64,000 nucleotides of DNA from Pedobacter sp. ok626 (GCF_900100435.1 NZ_FNEX01000026.1:20264-84263), one strand, 5' to 3'; shown: positions 17,906-27,573, counted from the first letter of the stretch. Notes: generated from the letters alone by a model not told the origin. A program made the numbers and translations.

Positions 17906-18832
17906 ATGACATCTTTTCAGCGAAAAACAGGTTTAGGCAGAGGATTAAGTGCGCTTTTGGATGATAGCGACTCCGTTAATCCGCCTAAAAGCGAGGTTAA
18001 CCCGGTTAGTGAAACCAGGCAGGAAAGCCACCAAAACAACAATAGCATTGGACTGATTAACATCAGTGACATAGAGACCAATCCCTATCAGCCGCGGACC
18101 GAGTTTGATCAGGTGGCTTTAAACGAGTTGGCCGAGTCTATTAGAGTACAAGGGCTTATTCAGCCGATTACGGTTAGAAAACAGGGGACAGCAAATCAAT
18201 ATCAACTGATATCTGGAGAACGTAGGTTAAGAGCGTCTAAACTTGCCGGACTTACCCAGATTCCCGCTTATGTACGTAGTGCCAATGATCAGCAAATGCT
18301 GGAAATGGCGCTTATCGAAAATATACAACGTGAAAATCTGAATGCTATCGAGGTAGCGCTTAGCTTTCAGCGTATGCTGGATGAGTGTAACTTAAAGCAG
18401 GAACAGCTTGGCGAACGTGTTGGTAAAAACCGGACTACAGTAACCAACTATTTGCGTTTGCTGAAATTGCCACCTGCGATTCAGATTTCGATCCGTGATC
18501 AGAAAATATCTATGGGTCATGCGCGTGCGTTGATCAATGTAGACTCAGAAGAAAAACAACTTTTTATCCACCAGGAAATTATTGATAAAGGACTTTCTGT
18601 TAGAAAAGTAGAAGAATTGGTTAGGAGCATCAACAGTGTTGAAGTGAAACCTAAGTTTCAGCTGAAATCGAAAGCTGTGCCCTTTGAATATCAAAAATTA
18701 CAGAAAGATCTGGCCTCTAAATTTGCGACCAAAGTGAAGCTAAAAGTAGGGGATAACGGTAAAGGAGCAATCGAGATTCCATTCATGTCTGATGACGATT
18801 TGAATAGAATTCTAGAGTTATTAGACTGGTAA
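17906..18832 (+). CDS. parB: Chromosome-partitioning protein ParB (Spo0J)
   Basis: 308 aa. The start KTGLGRGLSALL is the usual ParA-stimulating peptide. The ParB/Srx CTP-binding domain follows, with NPYQPR (about 53-58), GERRLRASKLAG (about 98-109) and the ENIQRENLN box (about 129-137). A central helix-turn-helix (about 160-190) reads parS, and a C-terminal dimerisation part ends the protein. It loads at parS, slides as a clamp and recruits SMC and ParA. Its stop TAA overlaps the next ATG (TAATG), so translation is coupled to the DUF5683 gene. Confidence 0.96.
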   Translation: MTSFQRKTGLGRGLSALLDDSDSVNPPKSEVNPVSETRQESHQNNNSIGLINISDIETNPYQPRTEFDQVALNELAESIRVQGLIQPITVRKQGTANQYQLISGERRLRASKLAGLTQIPAYVRSANDQQMLEMALIENIQRENLNAIEVALSFQRMLDECNLKQEQLGERVGKNRTTVTNYLRLLKLPPAIQISIRDQKISMGHARALINVDSEEKQLFIHQEIIDKGLSVRKVEELVRSINSVEVKPKFQLKSKAVPFEYQKLQKDLASKFATKVKLKVGDNGKGAIEIPFMSDDDLNRILELLDW

Positions 18833-19452
18833 TGCACAAAATTTTACTGTTATCGGTCTTCTTGTTTTTTGCTGCTTTTGCAGCAAGAGCCCAGGAAAAA
18901 CTGACCGGTAAGAAGGATAGCGCATCATTGCAATCTAAAGTAACAGATACCGTAAAACCTTATGTAAATCTGGGTAAAATTGCCGGACGAAGAGCTGCGA
19001 TCAGATCAGCTATGTTGCCTGGTTTAGGGCAGATCCGAAATGGATTTACTTTTTACAGAGGTTTAAAGGTGGCAGGTATTTACACTGGTGCAACTTTACT
19101 TACCATTTCCTATATCGATAATAGCAAGCAGTACAACGTATTTGTTGATGAATTGGAATATCGGGCTACACATGGGGGACAATCTCCACCAGGCAGTCCC
19201 TATGCAAATTCTGCACCAGATCGCTTAGTGTTAGCAAAAGACACTTTCCGACGAAACAAACAGGTAATCATTTTCTCGTATGTAGGCTTATATTTATTGA
19301 ACATTGTAGAAGCTTATATTGATGCGCGTTTGGCTAATTTTGACGTTGGCGATGTTGCCCGTATAAAAATCAGGCCTGATTTGATGAATTCGAATCAGAT
19401 GTATGGCTTTAATAGCTTTGTACCGGGGATGAAAGTTGCAATTAGCTTTTAA
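18832..19452 (+). CDS. DUF5683 domain protein, exported or membrane-associated
   Basis: 206 aa. The signal peptide ends near residue 21 (ARAQ). The DUF5683 core starts with RAAIRSAMLPGLGQI at about 54-68; a glycine-rich hydrophobic helix and two further hydrophobic segments (about 79-92 and 144-160) follow. The family is nearly confined to Bacteroidota and commonly sits between parB and dapB. It is presumed to lie in the cell envelope; no activity is known. It overlaps parB by one base and lies 23 bp before dapB, so it is part of the same operon. Confidence 0.88.
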   Translation: MHKILLLSVFLFFAAFAARAQEKLTGKKDSASLQSKVTDTVKPYVNLGKIAGRRAAIRSAMLPGLGQIRNGFTFYRGLKVAGIYTGATLLTISYIDNSKQYNVFVDELEYRATHGGQSPPGSPYANSAPDRLVLAKDTFRRNKQVIIFSYVGLYLLNIVEAYIDARLANFDVGDVARIKIRPDLMNSNQMYGFNSFVPGMKVAISF

Positions 19453-19475
19453 GTAGATTAGAATAAAAAAGAAAT

Positions 19476-20216
19476 ATGAAAATAGCGTTACTTGGTTATG
19501 GAAAAATGGGGCAAATCATCGAAAGGTTTGCTTTAGAAAGAGGCCATGAGATTGTCTTGAAGATCAGTATCGACAACACTGAAGATTTAACTACTGCTAA
19601 TTTGTCGAAAGCTGATGTAGCGATAGACTTTAGTGCTCCTGATGCTGCACTCAGCAATATTCACGCTTGTTTTGATGCGAATTTACCTGTAGTGGTTGGT
19701 ACTACTGGATGGTATGGTGAGCTACAGGAAGTGAAAAATGAGTGTTTAAGTCGTAACAATACCTTGCTTTACGGGTCAAACTTTAGTATAGGGGTGAATC
19801 TGTTTTTCCATATCAGTAAAATGATGGCAAAGTTGATGAATGATTACCCTGCTTACGAAGTTCAGGTAGAGGAAATTCATCATACGCAGAAATTGGATTC
19901 ACCAAGTGGTACAGCGATGACGCTTGCTGAAGATATTATTGAGCAGATGGATCGTAAAAAGGAATGGGTAAATGAAGTTGTAGGTACTCCATTTGAGGAT
20001 GTGGTTAAAAAAGATCAGCTGTTGATTGAATCTCACAGAATTGAAAGCGTGCCGGGAACTCATACTGTGCTTTACAGTTCGGAAGTAGATGAAATTGAAT
20101 TAAAACACACTGCCCATAACCGTTCCGGCTTTGCGCTTGGTGCAGTGGTAGCGGCAGAGTGGTTACAAAATAAACAGGGCTTTTATAATATAGCCGATAT
20201 ATTTAATTTTAAATAA
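19476..20216 (+). CDS. dapB: 4-hydroxy-tetrahydrodipicolinate reductase
   Basis: 246 aa, the shorter Bacteroidota form. The N-terminal Rossmann motif GYGKMGQ (7-13) binds NAD(P)H. The catalytic His/Lys region EIHHTQKLDSPSGTA lies at about 133-147, and the C-terminal part GTHTVLY..S is conserved. It reduces the product of DapA on the way to meso-diaminopimelate and lysine in the cytoplasm. It is encoded between a DUF5683 gene and lepB, six bases before lepB. No other dap genes are present here. Confidence 0.96.
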   Translation: MKIALLGYGKMGQIIERFALERGHEIVLKISIDNTEDLTTANLSKADVAIDFSAPDAALSNIHACFDANLPVVVGTTGWYGELQEVKNECLSRNNTLLYGSNFSIGVNLFFHISKMMAKLMNDYPAYEVQVEEIHHTQKLDSPSGTAMTLAEDIIEQMDRKKEWVNEVVGTPFEDVVKKDQLLIESHRIESVPGTHTVLYSSEVDEIELKHTAHNRSGFALGAVVAAEWLQNKQGFYNIADIFNFK

Positions 20217-20222
20217 CAATAT

Positions 20223-21422
20223 ATGAGTTGGAAATTCTGGCAAAAAAGTAAAGACGATAAGCCGAAGAAGAAAAAAACAAAATCCCGTGAATGGGTGGAT
20301 GCGATCGTTTTTGCGGTAGTTGCTGCAACTATTATCAGGGTGTTCTTTATCGAAGCCTATACGATACCAACTGCTTCTATGGAAAGGTCTTTGTTGGTTG
20401 GCGACTTTTTATTTGTTAGCAAGGTGAATTATGGTGCAAGGGTACCAATGACTCCAATAGCATTTCCTTTTGCCCACCATACGATGCCAATAACTGGTAC
20501 TAAAGCTTATTGGGATGGTGTACAATGGAAGTTCCACAGATTACCAGGATTATCTGATATCAGAAGAAATGATGTAGTGGTTTTTAACTACCCACAAGGT
20601 GATACTGTAGCGCTGGAACAACAGGATGTTGATTATTACCAGATGGTAAGATCTGAAGGATGGGCGGCAATCAATAGCCGATATACCATTGTAAGCAGAC
20701 CTGTTGATAAAAGAGAAAATTATATTAAACGTTGCATTGCGATAGCAGGTGATACCATAACCATGGCCAATGGATTGGTTAGTATTAATGGAAAGCCTGA
20801 ACCATTGAAAAATACGGGGCAGATAAGTTATGAGGTCGTGTTTAAAACGCCTGATGTGAATCCTTCAGTTTTTGAAGATCTAGGGTTTAATATTTCTGAT
20901 GATATCAGAAGTACCATGACACCTAATGTGTATACGTTTAACGGAACTTCAGAGATGATGGCGGCAGTGAAAAAATTAGACTTCGTACAATCCGTTAAAG
21001 AATTTACTGCAGTTCCGCACGAGCGTGAAGGTGATATTTTTCCGTTTGACCGCAACAGAGACTGGAATGTAGATAATTTTGGACCGATCATTATTCCTAA
21101 AAAAGGATGGACGGTTAAGTTGGACAGTGTTACCATGCCACTTTATGAAAGAAGTATCCGCATTTATGAAGGCAATAAGTTGGAGAAATCAGGCACTGGA
21201 TGGCTGATCAACGGTAAAGCTGCAGACAGCTATACCTTTAAAATGAATTACTACTGGATGATGGGTGATAACAGACACAGATCTGCTGATTCACGTTATT
21301 GGGGCTTTGTTCCCGAAGATCATATCGTAGGAAAAGCATTGTTTATATGGATGAGTTACGATACCAATGCTTCGTTCTTCCATAAAATCAGATGGAATAG
21401 ACTATTAAGAGGCATTCATTAA
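20223..21422 (+). CDS. lepB: Signal peptidase I
   Basis: 399 aa. A Lys-rich cytoplasmic start is followed by a membrane helix (about 25-44). The catalytic Ser52 lies in PTASMERSL (box B), the general-base Lys169 in IKRCIAIAGD (box D), and box E GDNRHRSADSRYWG lies near 344-357. A large insertion lies between boxes B and D and a second one between D and E (about 190-320); both are usual in Bacteroidota LepB. It cleaves Sec/Tat signal peptides at the outer face of the inner membrane. Its stop overlaps the convergent Ldh gene by 4 bp. Confidence 0.96.
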   Translation: MSWKFWQKSKDDKPKKKKTKSREWVDAIVFAVVAATIIRVFFIEAYTIPTASMERSLLVGDFLFVSKVNYGARVPMTPIAFPFAHHTMPITGTKAYWDGVQWKFHRLPGLSDIRRNDVVVFNYPQGDTVALEQQDVDYYQMVRSEGWAAINSRYTIVSRPVDKRENYIKRCIAIAGDTITMANGLVSINGKPEPLKNTGQISYEVVFKTPDVNPSVFEDLGFNISDDIRSTMTPNVYTFNGTSEMMAAVKKLDFVQSVKEFTAVPHEREGDIFPFDRNRDWNVDNFGPIIIPKKGWTVKLDSVTMPLYERSIRIYEGNKLEKSGTGWLINGKAADSYTFKMNYYWMMGDNRHRSADSRYWGFVPEDHIVGKALFIWMSYDTNASFFHKIRWNRLLRGIH

Positions 21423-22504
21423 GATAAACCAGCGATTCCTAATTTAAGGGCTAGCTCATTTAAATCATTCACAACGGCATCTATTAAAGGGATGCCGTTT
21501 TTTTTGCGCTCATTTTCAAAGGCATATTCAGGTTCGCCAGGAATGATGACCTTCTTTTCAGGATCTATCGTTTTAGCACTTTTAAAACGGGTGATCCAGT
21601 TGTCAAGATGATTTTTGAAGTCTTGTGCCGGACGGAAACCATCCACACGCATCGCACCAAAGAAGTGACCAATACCTTCGCCTACAGGATCTGTTGGTGG
21701 CTCCAGAAAGGCAACAAATGGAGGGACCCATGGACCGTAATTCGCACCCGACAGCACCGCAGATAGAATATCAACTGTAGCGCCTAATCCATAACCTTTA
21801 TGACTTCCATGGTCTTTATCGCTTCCCAAAGGTAATAATGAACCTCCTTCTTTTAACTGGTGTGGGTTTATCGAGGTATTTCCTTCTTTGTCTTGTACCC
21901 AGCCCTCAGGAATGGGTTGGTTAGCCCTTTGTGCAATTTCTAACTTACCATTGGCAGCGGCAGCTGTCGCCATATCTACCACCACGGGTGGGTATTTGCC
22001 TGCAGGGAAAGCATAGCACATCGGGTTGGTACCTAATAATCTTTCATTGGCATAAGTAGGCGCTACCAGCGGACTAGCGTTAGTCATGCTGATGCCAATC
22101 ATATCTTGTTCTACAGCCATTAGTGCATGGTAACCAGCTATTCCAAAATGATTGGAGTTTTTTACAGCAACCCAACCGCTACCATAGGTTTTCGCTTTCT
22201 CCATTGCAATTTTCATCGCAAATGGGGCTACCACCAAACCTAATCCTCCATCACCATCTACAGTAGCTGTAGTAGCGGTTTCATGGACTACTTTTACAAT
22301 AGGAGTGGCATTGATTCGCTTCTTTTCCCAGAGCCTCACATAGCCACTTAAACGGGCTACACCATGGGAGTCAATACCTCTTAAATCAGAACGTAATAAA
22401 ACATCAGCAGCAAGCTTCGCATCTACTTCCGGACATCCCATAGTTAAAAAGACGTTTTCGGTAAAGAGACGCAGGTTATTTTCTGTAAAAGTGTGAAATT
22501 TCAT
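21419..22504 (-). CDS. Ldh-type (malate/L-lactate/ureidoglycolate) NAD(P)-dependent dehydrogenase
   Basis: 361 aa of the YlbC/Ldh_2 family, which has its own fold unrelated to classical lactate dehydrogenase. Conserved parts: RSDLRGIDSHGVARL (about 49-63, with the active-site His), NSNHFGIAGYHAL (about 130-142), and the DKDHGSHKGYGLG segment (about 231-243). The specificity may be malate, lactate, sulfolactate or a similar 2-hydroxyacid and cannot be set by eye. It lies 5 bp after bshC on the minus strand, so the two are probably cotranscribed; a functional link is not obvious. Confidence 0.88.
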   Translation of the reverse strand: MKFHTFTENNLRLFTENVFLTMGCPEVDAKLAADVLLRSDLRGIDSHGVARLSGYVRLWEKKRINATPIVKVVHETATTATVDGDGGLGLVVAPFAMKIAMEKAKTYGSGWVAVKNSNHFGIAGYHALMAVEQDMIGISMTNASPLVAPTYANERLLGTNPMCYAFPAGKYPPVVVDMATAAAANGKLEIAQRANQPIPEGWVQDKEGNTSINPHQLKEGGSLLPLGSDKDHGSHKGYGLGATVDILSAVLSGANYGPWVPPFVAFLEPPTDPVGEGIGHFFGAMRVDGFRPAQDFKNHLDNWITRFKSAKTIDPEKKVIIPGEPEYAFENERKKNGIPLIDAVVNDLNELALKLGIAGLS

Positions 22505-22509
22505 GGTAA

Positions 22510-24096
22510 TCAGGCAAATAATACGGTAAACTGGTGGTCTAACGGTTTAAAATAGGCAACTAAAGAATCAATAAATTCGTCGCCGTACAGCACATATAAT
22601 GGGGCAATGTTTAACACCCTTTCTTGTAGTACTCCTGTTGGGAAAAGTTTCTCCTTTAAGCTTTCTATCTGAGCAAGGGAGGTTTTATGCTTACGCTTTT
22701 CGGCTCTCAGCATTTTTTTCTCTAAGCTGGAAATCAATTTGAGTGCTCTTGTTTTAGCTGCATCGGCAGATTGAGAAAGCGTTTTGTCAATCTTATAGGC
22801 ATTTAGCTTGATCTGATCAAAAACGGCACTGATTGCGCGTTCTTCATCGTTTAAAGAGAGTTGAAGGTTGACATGTGAGCGTACCCATTCATTTTTTATA
22901 GTTTCAGTTTTGGCAAACAGGTTTTTATAACTGATGCCAAGGATCTGCATTCTTTCTTCGCTTCGGCTATCAATCACCATTGCCGAATTACGCAATAGAA
23001 CGATTGGGAAATCAACTTTGTAATGATCGAAATTTGATTTTAATTGTAACCAATAAGTCAGCTCAGCACCTCCGCCTATATAGGCCAGGTTGGGTAAAAT
23101 CAACTCTTGGTATACCGGGCGCATTACCACATTTGGACTAAATCTTTCTGGAAAATTACTAATCTCTGTTTCAAGTTCTTCTTTACTGAAGCTGATCTCA
23201 GTGTGCATCACTTTATAGCGCCCATCTTCTTCTACAATACGTTCCCGCAATTGGTCTGTCATGTAAAAAAAGTTGATTTCTCTAGGGTTTACCTGCGGCT
23301 TATGACCAATGGCTTCCAATTGAGCATTGCTTTCAGAAATAAACTTGAAGCTATTTTGTTCAGTAATGTCCTGATATATAATTTCAGCAAATTGTTTTTT
23401 TAACTGAGGGTCATCTGCATCTACACAAACCAATCCATATTCACCAAATAGGGCGTCTACTAATTCGCGCGTAGCATCACTTAGTTTAGCATTGTTAGTG
23501 TAGGCGGCTTCAACTAATCGGGATAACATCAGCCCCTTGGTGCCGATACCTAAATAACCTTTATAAGCAGTAAGGGTTTCAATAATATCTTTAGTGTTCA
23601 GCCTACCTGTAGCTCCAGCAGCCTCTTTATTCCAGGTTAGCATTTTGTCCTCAATTTTCACATGATTGATCTCTTCAAAATCATGATCTTCAGTTGCCAT
23701 CCAATAGACAGGAACAAAATTGTAATTAGGAAATTCTTGCTTTAATTCTCTTGCCAGGTTTATAGCAGTCACTATTTTATAAATAAAATAAAGTGGACCG
23801 GTAAAAATGTTTAGCTGATGACCAGTGGTGATGGTGAAGGTTCGGCTATCTCCCAATCGTTTGATATGCTCGGTAACCATTGGCGTTGTTTTAACAGACG
23901 CATATTGCTTTTTTAAAGTATCCACCAATACGGTTCTATCCGCATTGTAATTACGATTTTTAATGGCTTCAGCGAAGCCATTAAAATCCGGTGTATATTT
24001 ATAAAAAGACTTTAACTGATCTTTTCCACTGATGTAATCCAGTACAATTGCAGAGAAAGCATTCGTTTCCTGGTATGATATGTATTTAGCCTGCAT
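22510..24096 (-). CDS. bshC: Bacillithiol biosynthesis cysteine-adding enzyme BshC
   Basis: 528 aa, the normal length. The N-terminal FY-type start is followed by the TGHQLNIFTGPLYFIYK block (about 93-109) and the PVYWMATEDHDFEEINHV segment (about 129-146), both hallmarks of BshC. The C-terminal half contains a coiled-coil region (about 400-470). It joins cysteine to glucosaminyl-malate in the last step of bacillithiol synthesis in the cytoplasm. bshA and bshB are not in the window. It is the first gene of a two-gene minus-strand unit. It shows that the cell uses bacillithiol as a low-molecular-weight thiol. Confidence 0.95.
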   Translation of the reverse strand: MQAKYISYQETNAFSAIVLDYISGKDQLKSFYKYTPDFNGFAEAIKNRNYNADRTVLVDTLKKQYASVKTTPMVTEHIKRLGDSRTFTITTGHQLNIFTGPLYFIYKIVTAINLARELKQEFPNYNFVPVYWMATEDHDFEEINHVKIEDKMLTWNKEAAGATGRLNTKDIIETLTAYKGYLGIGTKGLMLSRLVEAAYTNNAKLSDATRELVDALFGEYGLVCVDADDPQLKKQFAEIIYQDITEQNSFKFISESNAQLEAIGHKPQVNPREINFFYMTDQLRERIVEEDGRYKVMHTEISFSKEELETEISNFPERFSPNVVMRPVYQELILPNLAYIGGGAELTYWLQLKSNFDHYKVDFPIVLLRNSAMVIDSRSEERMQILGISYKNLFAKTETIKNEWVRSHVNLQLSLNDEERAISAVFDQIKLNAYKIDKTLSQSADAAKTRALKLISSLEKKMLRAEKRKHKTSLAQIESLKEKLFPTGVLQERVLNIAPLYVLYGDEFIDSLVAYFKPLDHQFTVLFA

Positions 24097-24142
24097 TGCT
24101 ACGAATTTAAGTTAATAAACCATAATTCTTAATTTGCGGCTT

Positions 24143-25477
24143 TTATTTTACAATCTGTCCATATAGATCAAAGTCTTCGGCGCGGTCTATTTTTACCTGT
24201 ACAAAGCTGCCATTAGCGGCATAACCTGTGCTGGCATCAATTAGAACCTCATTGTCAACTTCTGGTGAGTCAAATTCGGTACGCCCAATAAAGAAGTCGC
24301 CTTCTTTTCTGTCTATAAGAACCTTAAAGGTTTTGCCTATTTTCTCTTGGTTAATGTCGAAAGATATTCCTTGTTGCAACTCCATAATTGCGTCTACACG
24401 TTCCTGTTTTACTTCAGCAGGTACATCATCTACAAGGTCGTGCGCATGTGTTTTCTCTTCGTGCGAATAAGTAAAACACCCTAGTCTGTCGAAACGAGTT
24501 TCTTCAACCCAGTCCATCATTTCTTGGAAATCCTGTTCTGTTTCGCCCGGGTAACCGCAGATTAAAGTAGTACGCATAGCGATACCTGGTACCTTATCTC
24601 TGATCTGGTTTACAATATCGATGGTTTTTTGTTTGGTGATACCACGACGCATTGATTTAAGCATATTGTCTGTGATGTGCTGTAAAGGCATATCCAGGTA
24701 TTTGCAAATGTTTTCGCGTTCGTTCATGGCATCTAAAATTTCCATTGGGAAACCTGAAGGGTAGGCGTATTGAAGCCTGATCCATTCGATACCGTTTACA
24801 TCAGATAGTCTACGTAATAATTCATCTAGATTGCGTTTACCATAAATATCTAAACCATAATACGTCAGATCCTGTGCAATTAGGATTAATTCTTTAGTTC
24901 CACCTGCAGCCAATATTTTAGCCTCGTTTACCAGTTCCTGCATATCGCGGGAAACATGTTTTCCGCGCATCAATGGAATGGCACAAAAAGAGCAGGGGCG
25001 GTTACAGCCTTCTGCGATTTTAAAGTAGGCAAAATGAGAAGGGGTAGTCAATAAACGCTCGCCAATTAGTTCGTGTTTATAGTTTGCACCTAGAGAGTGC
25101 AATAAGTTGTTTAAATCGTTGGTTCCAAAGAAGGCATCAACATTGGTGATTTCGGATTCTAATTCTGGTTTGTAACGTTCCGACAAGCATCCGGTTACAA
25201 ATACTTTTCCTACTTTACCTTCATCTTTTAATTGACTGTATTGTAAAATGGTATCAATAGATTCCTGTTTTGCATTGTCAATAAAACCACAAGTATTGAT
25301 GACAACAATATCATCTTTCCCCATTTTATTAGCTTCATGAACCACATCCATGCTATTGCCGCGTAGTTGTCCCATTAAAACTTCAGAGTCGTAGGTGTTT
25401 TTAGAACAGCCTAAAGTAATGACATTGATTTTAGGTTTTTTAACAGGGATAATTTTGGAAGTGTTTTTTGTATTCAT
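24143..25477 (-). CDS. rimO: Ribosomal protein uS12 methylthiotransferase
   Basis: 444 aa. The N-terminal MTTase (UPF0004) domain contains VITLGCSKN near 19-27 and further Cys residues that hold the auxiliary 4Fe-4S cluster. The radical-SAM motif CNRPCSFCAIP lies at about 158-168 (CxxxCxxC). A TRAM domain is at the end (about 378-443). It adds a methylthio group to an Asp of ribosomal protein S12. It is encoded after ftsY in the ribosomal-protein operon, as in many Bacteroidota. MiaB is the close paralogue; the gene order and the SRRGITK-type segment favour RimO. Confidence 0.95.
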   Translation of the reverse strand: MNTKNTSKIIPVKKPKINVITLGCSKNTYDSEVLMGQLRGNSMDVVHEANKMGKDDIVVINTCGFIDNAKQESIDTILQYSQLKDEGKVGKVFVTGCLSERYKPELESEITNVDAFFGTNDLNNLLHSLGANYKHELIGERLLTTPSHFAYFKIAEGCNRPCSFCAIPLMRGKHVSRDMQELVNEAKILAAGGTKELILIAQDLTYYGLDIYGKRNLDELLRRLSDVNGIEWIRLQYAYPSGFPMEILDAMNERENICKYLDMPLQHITDNMLKSMRRGITKQKTIDIVNQIRDKVPGIAMRTTLICGYPGETEQDFQEMMDWVEETRFDRLGCFTYSHEEKTHAHDLVDDVPAEVKQERVDAIMELQQGISFDINQEKIGKTFKVLIDRKEGDFFIGRTEFDSPEVDNEVLIDASTGYAANGSFVQVKIDRAEDFDLYGQIVK

Positions 25478-25519
25478 GTTGTAATATTGGGTATTCTTGT
25501 AATTTATTGTTGTCGCTTT

Positions 25520-26482
25520 TTATTTAAACAAGCTGTCAACAAATGCTTTTTTATCAAATAATTGAAGGTCGTTCATGCTTTCGCCAACGCCTATGTATTT
25601 TACTGGAATTTTAAACTGGTCTGAAATGCCAATTACCACACCGCCTTTTGCTGTACCATCAAGTTTAGTAATGGCCAATGCATTTACGTCGGTAGCTTCT
25701 GTAAACTGTTTGCATTGCTCAAATGCATTTTGTCCTGTCGAGCCATCCAGTACTAGTAATATTTCGTGTGGGGCAGAAGGGATCACTTTTTCCATCACAT
25801 TTTTAATTTTGCCCAACTCGTTCATCAACCCGATTTTGTTATGTAGTCGGCCAGCAGTATCAATAATCACCACATCTTCGCCATTAGCTACTGCAGATTG
25901 CAAGGTGTCGTAAGCTACTGAAGCAGGGTCTGAACCCATTGCCTGCGCAACTACACGTACACCAACGCGTTCACCCCAAAGTTTAATTTGTTCCACAGCT
26001 GCTGCTCTAAAAGTATCAGCTGCACCTAAAACAACCTTAAGGTTTTCTGCCTTTAGTTTATGTGCCAGTTTTCCAATGGTGGTGGTTTTTCCAACCCCAT
26101 TTACACCAACAACCATAATTACATAAGGCTTGTGTTGACCGTATTCAAACTGTCTGAAATCGTTACTGTTATTTTCTGCTAGTAGCAGCTGAATTTCATC
26201 ACGCAATAGGTGATTTAGTTCAGAAGTAGATAAGTATTTGTCTTTGGTTACACGTTGCTGTATGCGGTCGATGATTTTTAATGTTGTACTTACGCCAACA
26301 TCAGAAGTAACAAGTACTTCTTCCAGGTTGTCGAGTACATCGTCATCTATCGTTGATTTACCAGCAACAGCTTTAGTGATTTTACTAAAAAAGCCTTCTT
26401 TAGTTTTTTCTAATCCCTTATCCAGAGCCACTTGCGCTTCAGGCGCAGTTTCTTTTTTCTTGAAAAAATCAAATAACCCCAT
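25520..26482 (-). CDS. ftsY: Signal recognition particle receptor FtsY
   Basis: 320 aa. A short basic N-terminus without the long acidic A domain of E. coli is usual for this phylum. The NG domain shows G1 GVNGVGKTTT (about 125-134), G3 DTAGR (about 205-209) and G4 TKLDGTAKGG (about 265-274). It is the GTPase that docks SRP-ribosome complexes at the membrane. It follows DUF4295 by 72 bp on the minus strand and precedes rimO. All G motifs are intact. Confidence 0.97.
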   Translation of the reverse strand: MGLFDFFKKKETAPEAQVALDKGLEKTKEGFFSKITKAVAGKSTIDDDVLDNLEEVLVTSDVGVSTTLKIIDRIQQRVTKDKYLSTSELNHLLRDEIQLLLAENNSNDFRQFEYGQHKPYVIMVVGVNGVGKTTTIGKLAHKLKAENLKVVLGAADTFRAAAVEQIKLWGERVGVRVVAQAMGSDPASVAYDTLQSAVANGEDVVIIDTAGRLHNKIGLMNELGKIKNVMEKVIPSAPHEILLVLDGSTGQNAFEQCKQFTEATDVNALAITKLDGTAKGGVVIGISDQFKIPVKYIGVGESMNDLQLFDKKAFVDSLFK

Positions 26483-26554
26483 ACGAATGTATAATAAAAC
26501 AAAAAAAGCCCTCCCGGTAAAAAGGGACGGCTCTAATATTATAAAATATTAAAA

Positions 26555-26710
26555 TTATTTTTTTGATGCAATAGCATCTTGAACGTGATCGTTGTGAACA
26601 ATAACTTCTTTGAAAGAATAAGCCCCTTTATCTGACTTAGTCATTGTAATAACTTTCGAATATTCTTTTCCTTTACCCGTTTTAAGGGTAGCAACTACCT
26701 TTTTTGCCAT
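26555..26710 (-). CDS. DUF4295 small basic protein, 51 aa
   Basis: The reading frame starts MAKKVVATLKTGKGKEY and ends DAIASKK; 51 aa, strongly basic. It matches the DUF4295 family, which in Bacteroidota lies between rpmG and ftsY. Its size, charge and place among ribosomal-protein genes suggest a ribosome-associated protein. I recall a Bacteroidota-specific large-subunit protein named bL38, but cannot confirm that this is it. The ATG overlaps no neighbour; rpmG ends 40 bp upstream. Confidence 0.88.
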   Translation of the reverse strand: MAKKVVATLKTGKGKEYSKVITMTKSDKGAYSFKEVIVHNDHVQDAIASKK

Positions 26711-26750
26711 GATTTAATAGGATTATATTTAGTTAAATAACTAAATGATA

Positions 26751-26933
26751 TTACTTAATTTCTTTGTGAACCGTTACTTTTCTCAATACTGGATTGAATT
26801 TTTTCAATTCTAAACGCTCAGTTGTGTTTTTACGGTTTTTAGTAGAGATATATCTAGACATACCAGGCATGCCGCTAGTCTTATGCTCTGTACACTCTAG
26901 AATAACTTGTACTCTGTTACCTTTTTTTGCCAT
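26751..26933 (-). CDS. rpmG: 50S ribosomal protein bL33
   Basis: 60 aa, matching bL33 with KKGNRVQVILECTEHKTSG at the start and TERLELKKFNPVLRK in the second half. Only one Cys remains (residue 14), so the zinc ribbon of the CxxC/CxxC form is absent: this is a C-minus type that does not need zinc. It is cotranscribed after rpmB, 41 bp downstream. Confidence 0.96.
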   Translation of the reverse strand: MAKKGNRVQVILECTEHKTSGMPGMSRYISTKNRKNTTERLELKKFNPVLRKVTVHKEIK

Positions 26934-26974
26934 TTTATATACTATTAAGGTTGATTCACATCAACCAATGTTAT

Positions 26975-27208
26975 TTACAAATATCCTTTTTTTACGAAAC
27001 GACTGATCGCTTCAGTAATACCAATTTTGTTGATGGTTTTGATTGCTGAAGTAGATACTTTCAGTGTTATCCAACGATCTTCTTCAGGAATATAAAATTT
27101 CTGAAGTTGTAAGTTGGGATAAAACTTACGCTTAGTTTTAACGTTTGAGTGAGAAACATTAAAACCTGTCATTGCCATTTTTCCGGTTAAATCACAAACT
27201 CTAGACAT
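26975..27208 (-). CDS. rpmB: 50S ribosomal protein bL28
   Basis: 77 aa. The start MSRVCDLTGK and the central NVKTKRKFYPNLQ block are diagnostic. Only one of the zinc-binding cysteines is present (residue 5), so it is a zinc-independent form. It is the first gene of the minus-strand group rpmB-rpmG-DUF4295-ftsY-rimO. A promoter candidate lies at 27259-27289. Confidence 0.97.
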   Translation of the reverse strand: MSRVCDLTGKMAMTGFNVSHSNVKTKRKFYPNLQLQKFYIPEEDRWITLKVSTSAIKTINKIGITEAISRFVKKGYL

Positions 27209-27258
27209 GCCTTTATTTATAGTGTTAAATATATTTTCTTAATCTTTTTAAGAGTGTG

Positions 27259-27289
27259 CAAATATCAATAAAATATTTGTATCCGTCAA
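27259..27289 (-). promoter_or_regulatory. Promoter of the rpmB operon
   Basis: On the minus strand a TTG (27287-27289) is followed after 20 bp by GATATTTG (27259-27266), one mismatch from TAnnTTTG. The predicted transcription start is near 27252, about 44 nt before the rpmB ATG. Confidence 0.5.
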
Positions 27290-27573
27290 GAGGAGTCCGA
27301 AATATTTTTAATTTATTTCCAGAGGGTTGAGCGATAAAATTGACAATTTCTCTTAAACCATCATTCTTTTAGCATTGAAGATGGTTGAAAGAATGAGCTG
27401 GCTTTTTAGAATAGCAAATTTGATTTTTAACTAAGATTGAATGGTCGCTATTTTTTTATTTTTTTCTTCCTTTTTAAGGTGTTGAGATGGTTTTTGTTTT
27501 AAAGTGTTGATAGTCAAATAGAATTGTAATGATATTATCGCTTGTAATTTATGGAAATAATCGTAAAATTAGG

